Shown here one piece after another: positions 1 through 7,100 of a stretch of 13,851 bases of DNA. The translations under genes and the position numbers were made by a program. This DNA comes from CAZLFA01 sp964558665. Lineage in GTDB: Bacteria; Desulfobacterota; Syntrophia; Syntrophales; PHBD01. The stretch's first letter is position 1; the number at the start of each line of letters is the position of its first letter. The notes under the pieces are model-generated. The model saw only the letters and a program-made list of their open reading frames with translations. It made no database searches and was not told the origin of the DNA. The stretch spans positions 1 to 13,851 of the forward strand of contig CAZLFA010000084.1 of assembly GCA_964558665.1 (NCBI GenBank), written 5' to 3'.

Positions 1-1022
1 AAAAAACGGGGGACAGCACTGCCGCTTTTGGCTCCTTCTAGCCGCCACCAACACCATGCAAGATTACGAATCGTCTTGGGCAAAGACTCCTGCCTTCCAA
101 CCAAACGCCGACTGATCCGTGCCGGGTGTGCATACGCCTGGGCTGCTTCTATCAATGACCGACGAACATGACCATTACCCGTCTTTGTAATCCGTCCTCG
201 CTTTACATTATCCCCGCTGGAATGCTCCGAGGGAGTCAATCCCAGATAGGCCATCAGTTCCCGAGGACTGGTAAAACGGCTCATGTCGCCTATCTCCGCA
301 ACCGTAGTTGCCGCAACAAGCAGCGATACCCCCCGCATCGCCTGCAAGGCTTTCACTATCGGCTCCATCCGCCAGTCGGCTACAAGTTGCCTGATTTGCT
401 CCGTCAAACGCTCAACCCGCTCGCCGGATGCACGTTCAGCATCGATATACTCCTGAAGAGCGATTTGCTGACCGGGATGTACCATCTTCAATTCCGCAAA
501 CCACCTCCTGTGAACCGCTGTCCAGTGACTCTTCCCCATATATCGAAATCCGTGACGCAATAAAAACGCTCCCAATTCCTGCCTAACCACCCTTTGTGCT
601 TTCACCGCATCTTCCCGGCTCCTCGTTAAATCCCGCATAGCTTCATCGTCTTCCTGTGGCACATAGATCGACGTCAAATCCCCTGACCGGTGAAGACGCG
701 CCAAACTCTCCGCGTCCCGACGGTCGTTCTTTACTCTGTCCCCTGCTCGCTTCGGAATCAACGATGGAGCAACCACCGTACAATGATATCCTTCCTTCAA
801 CAAATGCCGGTATATCCCATATCCGCATGGGCCTGCTTCATAAACAAAATACAATTCTCTCCCATCCTTGTGCAATTTCTTGATAACTTTGTCTAACGAA
901 GCTAAATCCCCATTGATACTCCCATAGTATCGAACCTCTCCGTTTCTCCCTTCTTCCGCCAGCGCGATGCTGATAGAATCTTTATGGACATCCAACCCAA
1001 CATATGTGCTATACTTCCTCAT
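1..1022 (-). CDS. IS110-family transposase (DEDD/serine recombinase), 3' end outside window
   Basis: This is a reading frame of at least 340 codons, open to the left edge of the window. It starts at the ATG complementary to 1020-1022, preceded by AGGAGG five bases upstream. The N-terminal RuvC-like DEDD domain (residues 1-150) shows D11 in GLDVHKDS, E62 in YEAGPCGY, and D100/D103 in KNDRRDAE. A middle helical linker follows. The C-terminal transposase_20 domain (about 222-300) shows the MRGVSLLVA and MAYLGLTPSEHSSG segments, the latter carrying the candidate nucleophilic serine S268 or S269, then KTGNGHVRR. IS110 enzymes are known to catalyse RNA-guided recombination with a bridge RNA made from the element's non-coding end. 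Residues after W323 (CWWRLEGAKSG...) do not look like the usual family C-terminus (KAQxRLxxRYR...). The gene may therefore be disrupted or truncated near position 53. The family call is firm; whether the protein is intact is not. Confidence 0.9.
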   Translation of the reverse strand, partial: MRKYSTYVGLDVHKDSISIALAEEGRNGEVRYYGSINGDLASLDKVIKKLHKDGRELYFVYEAGPCGYGIYRHLLKEGYHCTVVAPSLIPKRAGDRVKNDRRDAESLARLHRSGDLTSIYVPQEDDEAMRDLTRSREDAVKAQRVVRQELGAFLLRHGFRYMGKSHWTAVHRRWFAELKMVHPGQQIALQEYIDAERASGERVERLTEQIRQLVADWRMEPIVKALQAMRGVSLLVAATTVAEIGDMSRFTSPRELMAYLGLTPSEHSSGDNVKRGRITKTGNGHVRRSLIEAAQAYAHPARISRRLVGRQESLPKTIRNLAWCWWRLEGAKSGSAVPRF

Positions 1023-1046
1023 ACTTGCCTCCTTTTCCTGGCTCTG

Positions 1047-1074
1047 TAGTGTTTGAAATCTCTTTCTAGCACTA
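1047..1074 (-). ncRNA. Imperfect hairpin upstream of IS110 transposase, possible bridge-RNA stem
   Basis: Read on the minus strand, TAGTG pairs with CACTA, then a symmetric 3/3 internal loop (CTA opposite AAA), then GAAA pairs with TTTC around a GAGA tetraloop. It lies 25 bp upstream of the transposase start, on the same strand, within the element's non-coding end. Bridge RNAs of IS110 elements are encoded in this region and have stem-loops with internal loops that hold the target- and donor-guiding bases. The match is structural only. The stems are short, A/T-rich and could be chance. Confidence 0.25.
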
Positions 1075-1137
1075 TAACCCACGCTTCAAAGGGGCAGGTA
1101 TTTTTTTTAATCCCCCGACAGCCATTATGTCTTTAGA

Positions 1138-1163
1138 AAAGGGGGAAGTTTAAGTTCCCCTTT
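1138..1163. terminator. Terminator-like hairpin with flanking A and T tracts
   Basis: GGGGAA (1142-1147) pairs with TTCCCC (1155-1160) around the 7-base loop GTTTAAG. The stem can extend outward through a G-T wobble and two A-T pairs into AAAA on the left and TTT on the right. Because both flanks carry the right homopolymer, it could end transcription in either direction. It sits just outside the presumed IS110 end. Confidence 0.4.
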
Positions 1164-1434
1164 CCTTTTATACAGGATGAAGTAAAAATCAACTCCCAAA
1201 CGACAAAGGCATGTCGCAAAAAATATATTCGAGACGTCACCTTTTGCTATGCAGATGTCATCGACGGTTCTCCGATCAGGTTGATGGCAAGCTTGACTGA
1301 TCAGCCCTGTTAATGAACGAACCGATTCCAGCCTGTGTGCGTGTTATGATGTCTGGATTCCCCGATCAAGTCGGGGAATGACGATGTGCTGCCGACTTTT
1401 ATCTCCATGCATTATAGAGTTACTGACAGGGTTT
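1164..1434. other. Intergenic stretch without recognisable gene
   Basis: Apart from the palindromic repeat at 1357-1379, I see no coding frame of useful length, tRNA or other RNA, or clear promoter here. It separates the IS110 element from the end of the UPF0149 gene and is probably spacer DNA. Confidence 0.5.
1357..1379. repeat. Short dispersed-type palindromic repeat (ATTCCCCGA / TCGGGGAAT)
   Basis: A perfect 9-bp stem, ATTCCCCGA (1357-1365) with TCGGGGAAT (1371-1379), surrounds the loop TCAAG. It is flanked by CTGG on the left and GACG on the right. Hairpins of the form CTGGATTCCC...GGGAATGAC are abundant intergenic dispersed repeats in deltaproteobacterial and other genomes. Only one copy is in this window, so its dispersed nature is from general knowledge. 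There is no T tract after it, so terminator function is doubtful. Confidence 0.5.
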
Positions 1435-1557
1435 ATGGAAAAAAATGACGATGAATGGAAACACAGAATCAAACGGATTGCAATCGGGAATAGTATAAGG
1501 GTAGTATTAGTATGGTGGGTTATTAATAAAGCAGCGATCGGTATGATGGAGAATTAA
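1435..1557 (+). CDS. Possible 40-residue small membrane protein (speculative)
   Basis: A short ATG-to-TAA frame encodes 40 residues with a charged N-terminus (MEKNDDEWKHRIKR) and then a mostly hydrophobic stretch (about residues 15-37, including VVLVWW). That is a small single-pass membrane-protein profile. A weak GACAGGG lies 4 bases upstream of the ATG. The stop overlaps the convergent UPF0149 stop codon at 1554-1556. There is no recognisable family, and chance is a serious alternative for a frame this short. Confidence 0.2.
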   Translation: MEKNDDEWKHRIKRIAIGNSIRVVLVWWVINKAAIGMMEN

Positions 1558-2300
1558 TTTCTTCCGCAACACCTCTTGAATTTTTTTCCGCTGCCGCAGG
1601 AGCAAGGTTCGTTGCGGCCTATCTTTTTCTTTTCTTCAAACAGCGGGTATTGCTCTTCAATAGTTTCACTCACCAGGTTTTTTCTTTGTGTCAGTCCATA
1701 ATCCATCAGGAAAGCAACGGCTGCCGGAAGCGTGGCGAAAAGGTCGGCTTCAAACTCTTCTTTCAATAAATCTGGAGGCGTTTCATCTTGAAGAGCTTCT
1801 TCCTCAAGTATTTCCTGAGCCGCGTCCGGTGCGGCAATGCCCATCAGTACGAACAAGGCTGTGGAGATCTCTAGCTGTTCCTCTGTCAACTGATCTTCCG
1901 ACATGTCTTCGGGACAATCCATACACCACATTTCATGGCGCAATTGCATGGCTTCAATAAGTCCGCCCGTCCAATCCCTTATCCTTTCTAAGTCACCTTC
2001 CCGCAGCCTTTTCATGTTAAAAGGAAAGTTCAACTGTTCCCGGTTGTGATCTTCCATGATGCGATTGTAAGGATTGAAAACACTGCTGATAAGTATGTCT
2101 GCCTCGTCTTCATCTTCTATCTCAATCAGGTCTTCGTCAAGGACAATGGGTATCCATTCGCTCGGCAGAATGATATCGGGTGAAATGGCGAGGCCGAATA
2201 AAAAGCCGTGAAGAGATTCCAATGTAAAATATTCATCGGGATCGATTATTCTATCGAACAGGGGGGCAAGTTGCTTTTTTTCTTTTGATGTGAACAACAT
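1554..2300 (-). CDS. UPF0149 (YgfB/YecA-like) protein with C-terminal SEC-C zinc motif
   Basis: This gene encodes 248 residues. The start MLFTSKEK at 2300 is chosen because AAAGGA lies just upstream and the preceding gene stops 10 bp before it. An in-frame upstream extension to 2408 would run inside that gene and looks like out-of-frame sequence. Residues about 10-220 are the acidic, helical UPF0149 domain, with HGFLFGLA near residues 31-38 and the segment around ALFVLMGIA. The last 22 residues hold the SEC-C motif GRNEPCSCGSGKKFKRCC, with zinc ligands C233, C235, C244 and C245/nearby, the same tail as on SecA. SEC-C modules bind zinc and mediate contacts with other proteins such as SecB or ribosomes. 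The role of UPF0149 proteins is not well known. The protein is cytoplasmic, with no signal peptide. It is probably the second gene of an operon with the caspase-FGE gene. Confidence 0.88.
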   Translation of the reverse strand: MLFTSKEKKQLAPLFDRIIDPDEYFTLESLHGFLFGLAISPDIILPSEWIPIVLDEDLIEIEDEDEADILISSVFNPYNRIMEDHNREQLNFPFNMKRLREGDLERIRDWTGGLIEAMQLRHEMWCMDCPEDMSEDQLTEEQLEISTALFVLMGIAAPDAAQEILEEEALQDETPPDLLKEEFEADLFATLPAAVAFLMDYGLTQRKNLVSETIEEQYPLFEEKKKIGRNEPCSCGSGKKFKRCCGRN

Positions 2301-2310
2301 GATTATTCCT

Positions 2311-3861
2311 TTACTGAATCGTGATCGCCAGCCGGAAGCCGATGCTTCTGAATGACCGATAAGGTTCAAAGAAGAAGCGTGTCGATGTCCGGATGTCTCC
2401 CGCGGCATCCATCCAGGAGCCGCCTCTGACGACCCTTGCCGTGCCTTCAGCGGGACCCTGCGGATTTTCCCGGGGTCCGCTTTTGTAGTAGTCCTCGCTG
2501 TACCAGTCCTGCATCCATTCCCAAACTCCGCCGGACATGTCGTGGAAGCCGAGGGCGTTGGGCTTTTTGCTGCCTACATTTTTCACCCTGTCTTCAGCGT
2601 TGTCATCGAATACGGCAAACTCTCCGAGTCTTCCTTTGCTGCTCGTTCCTGCCCACTTTTCCGTCCTGCCGCCGCTGCGGGCCGCGTATTCCCATTCGGC
2701 CTCGGTGGGGAGCCTGTACTTCCGGTCCGATTTGCCGTTAATCTCGGCAATGAATGATTCAGCATCAAGCCAACTGACCGATTCCACCGGGCAGTCATCC
2801 CCGCAACCTTTGAAGTGGGCAGGGTTGTTGCCCATGATCTTCTTCCACTGTCCCTGGGTGACTTCATGCTTTCCCAGGTAGAAATCGTTCACGCAGACTT
2901 CATGCCCGGGCTTTTCCCGCTCATGGCCGTCTCCGAAGGTATCGCCCATCTGAAAACATCCGCCCCTGACCAGGATGAATTCTATGCCGGTCGAAGGATC
3001 GGTGAAAGATGCCGGCAGGTCCACCGCCGCCTTTCTCTTGGCGGTATCTGCCGGGGCTTTGGGCTGTTCCCGCTCTGTTCTCATCGGAGCCGCGGGCATA
3101 TCGGCGGAAACTTCACCGGGAGTGAAGTAGAACTCTCCCTGCAGAGAAGATAATGTCCAGGGGATCTGTTTGCCGTCGGTAACCTTTCCCAGGCTAAGGC
3201 GCACACGCTTGAAGACCTGTTCGATGTTGAGGCCCGGTGTCGTCATATGCTGCAGGAGTGCCGCCGCATAGGGGCTGTTGCGGCCTTCTCCGTCCAGGGC
3301 AACCTGGCCGGGACCGGTGGAGTAGCATATATAGGTGCCGGCGGGGGCGCTGTTGAAAACGGCCAATCCGCGGGTCATATCGCGGAATCTGCGGCCGAAG
3401 GGATTGTCCCGGCAGGCGTCGAGAATGACGATGTTGAGGCCGTTCCCCGCGTTCTCCATTTCATCAAGGACTCTTCCCGCGTCTATCGTTTCGTACTTGA
3501 CGTCGGATTCGCTGTGGAGCTTAGCTCCGACAGGGACGAGGTAATTTATTCCCGCTACCTGAATACCGTGACCTGCATAATAGAAAAGACCGACTCCGCC
3601 GCGTTTCAGGCTGCTGCCGAACTCTTTGATCGCCGTTTCCATTCCCCTGAGATTGACGTTTGTCTTGAGGGTTACCTTGAAGCCGTGCTTTTTGAGGGCG
3701 GCGGCAATGTCTGTGGCGTCATGCACGGGATTGTTGAGAGGTGAAAAACTGTAACTGTTGTTTCCGATGACGAGCGCTGTGCGCTGTTCCGCGGATGCCA
3801 GCCCGGCAGCCGACATGCAAAGCAACAAAACTATAGCCAGAAACGTAAAAACCCTTTTCAT
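2311..3861 (-). CDS. Secreted caspase-domain (peptidase C14) protein fused to FGE-sulfatase-like domain
   Basis: This gene encodes 516 residues from the ATG at 3861, which has GGAGG 8 bases upstream. A further in-frame ATG at 3930 falls on the promoter -35 box and has no signal peptide at its start, so it is rejected. Residues 1-24 form a signal peptide (MKRVFTFLAIVLLLC, cleavage after LASA). Residues 27-245 are a caspase/metacaspase p20-like domain: RTALVIGNNSY, catalytic His98 in YYAGHG, and catalytic Cys150 in LDACRDNPF. A Pro/Ala/Lys-rich linker spans about 250-285. Residues 288-514 are an FGE-sulfatase (C-type-lectin-like) domain, with YRLPTEAEWEYAAR at 392 onward, GGVWEWMQDWY, RVVRGGSW and IGFRLA. 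The catalytic cysteine pair of true formylglycine-generating enzymes is absent after RGGSW (MDAAGDIR instead). The domain is therefore more likely a binding module than a sulfatase activator. The protein probably acts in the periplasm or at the surface; caspase-type enzymes usually cut after Arg/Lys or Asp. Confidence 0.92.
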   Translation of the reverse strand: MKRVFTFLAIVLLLCMSAAGLASAEQRTALVIGNNSYSFSPLNNPVHDATDIAAALKKHGFKVTLKTNVNLRGMETAIKEFGSSLKRGGVGLFYYAGHGIQVAGINYLVPVGAKLHSESDVKYETIDAGRVLDEMENAGNGLNIVILDACRDNPFGRRFRDMTRGLAVFNSAPAGTYICYSTGPGQVALDGEGRNSPYAAALLQHMTTPGLNIEQVFKRVRLSLGKVTDGKQIPWTLSSLQGEFYFTPGEVSADMPAAPMRTEREQPKAPADTAKRKAAVDLPASFTDPSTGIEFILVRGGCFQMGDTFGDGHEREKPGHEVCVNDFYLGKHEVTQGQWKKIMGNNPAHFKGCGDDCPVESVSWLDAESFIAEINGKSDRKYRLPTEAEWEYAARSGGRTEKWAGTSSKGRLGEFAVFDDNAEDRVKNVGSKKPNALGFHDMSGGVWEWMQDWYSEDYYKSGPRENPQGPAEGTARVVRGGSWMDAAGDIRTSTRFFFEPYRSFRSIGFRLAITIQ

Positions 3862-3901
3862 CGGAAAGACCTCCTGTGCTTGAGCGCACTGAGCGTACTT
3901 A

Positions 3902-3930
3902 TATACAAATCGGCATCTATTTTCAATCAA
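3902..3930 (-). promoter_or_regulatory. Sigma-70-type promoter for the caspase-FGE / UPF0149 operon
   Basis: On the minus strand, TTGATT (3925-3930) is followed by a 17-bp spacer and TGTATA (3902-3907). This is close to the TTGACA-17-TATAAT consensus and would start transcription near 3895, leaving a leader of about 35 bases before the ATG at 3861. No clear matching promoter was found for the divergent plus-strand gene, although a TTGACA lies at 4048-4053 without a good -10 box. Confidence 0.5.
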
Positions 3931-4156
3931 TTCCGCATGCCGCTATTTCCCTAAAATTATGTATATAGTACCGAGGTTTGACGCGCTATGCGTGGAAAAG
4001 ATCGCTTCCCGGAAAGAAGGCAAATGTGGTATGTTATCTCCGGTATTTTGACAGATGCCGCAATAAGTGAAAGAAGCCTTCCTTAACAATATAGTAATGA
4101 AAACAGTCTTTACTGCCTGCCTGAAATTTAAACGTTATCAAAAGAGAGGTGTATAG

Positions 4157-7100
4157 ATGAACCGCCTTACTAAAAGTAAGCTCGTGTTGTTACAGTTTAT
4201 CATTCTTGTTTCCTGTTTGGCCTTTCCGATGACCGGTTATGGAGGATATGCCGATGAATGTACGGATGCCAATACCCTCAAACCCGATATCAGCGGCAAA
4301 CCACTTGAAATCAAGGGAGGCGAAGTCAAATGCATCGGAGCGGGCACTTACAATTACAGCCTGGTCAATATCCACGGCACTATCGACAAAGACGGCAATA
4401 CTGTAGCGGAAGGAAAACTGATCTTCAAGAACGTAAAAATTGACTTCTGGGCAAAATCGATTCTTGTGGAAAACGGCGGCAGCCTGATTATCGGATCGGA
4501 GACGGAACCGATAGCTAATGCCGTAACAATTTACCTTTACGGTAAAGAAACAGACGCAGGTGCGGACAGCGTCATCACCTGCAAAACGACCGGAGACGGC
4601 GCCGACCCCGACTTGATCTGCGGCGTTCCTCGTAACAGATGGGCCAAGGGCAATGCAACGGAAGACACTCTTCCGTCAGGAATCAAAGACTATTTTTACC
4701 AGTATAATAAGCTTCCCACGGATGACGATCTGGGAGAACGTGCCTACTTTGGGCGCAAGGCGCTGGCCGTTTCTTACGGCGGCACTCTCCGGATGTTCGG
4801 GAAAAAAGGTGCGACAAGTGCAAAGATGCTTGAGCATTTGAAGATTGCCCGGTTGAAAAAGCCGGTAAAAAAGGGAGATAAACATGTCGAACTGAACAAG
4901 TTTGTGGACTGGAAAGCGGGCATGAGAATCGGGCTGATGCCGAAAGACGGGGCGCACGGCCCCTCGGGGTTTTACACGATCAAGGAAGCGCATGCCGAGT
5001 CTTCCGATTATCACACCAGCATAACTATAAAGGAATCAGGGGTTCATTTTAAACCCGACAGCGGAAAAGAATATGTAGCGGTTGCCATGGACCCGTCCAG
5101 CACGAGCTGGGCAAGACTGGACGGCGACATCGACATGAAAAGCAGGACGCTGAACGTCGACAGGGAGATTGACTGGCAGGACGGAGACAAAATCGTGGTT
5201 ACCACCACGGACTACCTGCCGTCGCATTCCGAGGAACTGACCATCGATACAAACGGTGTTGCAGACAAAAAGAGAATCACCTTTAAGGAAGACATCAAAT
5301 ATCCCCACCGGGGCACGAAGTATTCACTGAAAGACCACAATATCCCTTCCCGCTTGAGAGACAAGGGATTCACCATCGAGGAGGTGGAAACACGGGCGGC
5401 GGTGGCCCTTCTCACCAGGAACATACAGATTGTCTCTGCAGGAGATAATTACGGCGATAAATTCCCTGGTGACGGCTACTTCGGCGGCCACACCATCATC
5501 CGTCAGGGGTTCAAGCAGTTCCAGGCGCAGGGCGTGGAGTTCCGCCGGCTCGGCCAGGGCGGCCGCATGGCCCATGCCCCCGTCAATTTCCATCTGACGC
5601 GGGAAGTCCCGGCCGGAACCTTTGTCAGAGACTGTTCGATCAACGAATCGATGGCACACTGGATCGAACTGAGGGGAACGCAGAAGGTTGTACTGGAAAG
5701 AAACGTCGGCTGGAAATCAATCGGCCATGGATACTATCTGTCCGACGGCACCGAGGCGGAAAATGTCCTTGTCGCCAATATCGGCATCCACACCCGGGCC
5801 GCCGTGGACAGTGATCAGAACCCGCGCAGGGTTCCGGGCGTCATGGCCATGACTTCGAAAGAAACTCCACCGCCCGGCGCTCAGTTCCAGCAGTATGAGA
5901 GTGATTACATGCACCCTTCCGTGTTTCAGATCATGAACGCCTGGAATACTTTCGATCACAACATGGCGGTGGGCGCCGGGACATGCGGGGCGTGTTACTG
6001 GATTGTGCCCGCCCGGACCGGCGGCCTTTCAAGCGATATGCACTGGTCGGGTTACGCAGGAATTCAGGACCCGGGAGCGAAGCGCGATCAGCCTTACGGC
6101 AAGGCGCCGCTCAAGTCTTTTTATGGAAACTTCTGTTCCACGGCCCAGTACTCGCTTCTAACCATCGGCGGTCCGGCTGTCTGCAGTGGCGTCGTTATGG
6201 ATTTTCACGATGAGAATAAAAATTACAAGCTGCAGCCGGTTCAAAACAAATTCGCCCAGGGCTATTTTGATCAGAAACCTTCCCTTTATCCGGATACCAG
6301 CAATTTCGCCAATTACAACGCTGCCCTGTGTAGCGACAAGGAAGGCAAGGATTGCGCGATGTCTGTCTGCTATCAGGGGAATACCGACAACTGCCCGGTG
6401 AGCGTCATCGATTCCTATACGTCCTCCTTCCATTGGGCACAGCAGAACTTCGCGGCGATCTGGCTGCGGAGCAACTGGTTCCTTGTGACCGACAGCGCTC
6501 TGACCGACGTGCTGAACGGCGGCTTGACGATGGTGTCGGGCGGCAGTTACGATCAGGTCATCAATGGCTATTGGGCACTGACGCGCAACAGCGTCTTTAT
6601 CGGGAACACTCAGCCCTGGGATCCTTCCCTGAAAAACCCCGGCAACGCCTATGCATCGCCGGCGGGGCCCTTCAACACGTATCCAAACGGCCTGTCATGC
6701 CTTAGTTCACCTGACAGAGGATACTGCCTGTCCAAGGCGGAAGGGATTGCCATGCCGATCGATACCTTCGGCGTGTATCAGCGGCTCTATAATATCTACG
6801 ACGGTCCCGTTTATCAGGAGAACAACGCATTTCTACAGATAAAAAAGCTCCCCGTCGACAACTGCGGCGACGGCAAGTGCAACAGCCAGTACATGTACGG
6901 CTCCGGCAACCGCGCGCTCAGCATTCCCAAATCCAAGGAAGAACCGTATAAAGACAAGTGCATCCTGCCGAACGCGGCCATAGGCTGGAAGCAGCCCAAC
7001 GGGTTTTATTATCCTCCCGCGTTCCACTCGCGCAATCTCTATTTCGACAAGGTTGATCTGCGCCACTATATCATCGTGCCGCTCTTCAAACCCGGCACCG

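Larger units (their letters stand above)
1..1122 (-). mobile_element. IS110-family insertion sequence, approximate right end
   Basis: The transposase gene plus about 100 bp of its upstream non-coding region define an IS110-type element. IS110 elements generally lack long terminal inverted repeats, so the ends cannot be fixed from one copy. The outer limit near 1122 is only a suggestion. A short GACAGC word occurs there (1117-1122) and again at 12-17, and a terminator-like hairpin begins just outside. The left end may lie outside the window, or near 12 if the gene is truncated. No target duplication was recognised. Confidence 0.45.

Noticed and set aside
168..563. Plus-strand ORF of 131 codons
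   Set aside because: It lies antisense to the clear IS110 transposase frame and has no family resemblance.
2301..2408. N-terminal extension of the UPF0149 gene to 2408
   Set aside because: It overlaps the end of the caspase-FGE gene out of frame, while a good ribosome site and start exist at 2300.
3247..3744. 165-codon plus-strand ORF
   Set aside because: It is antisense to the caspase domain, which has intact catalytic motifs; it reflects codon bias of the real gene.
3862..3930. Longer start of the caspase-FGE protein at 3930
   Set aside because: That ATG falls in the promoter -35 box, would put 23 residues before the signal peptide, and lacks a ribosome site; GGAGG precedes the ATG at 3861.
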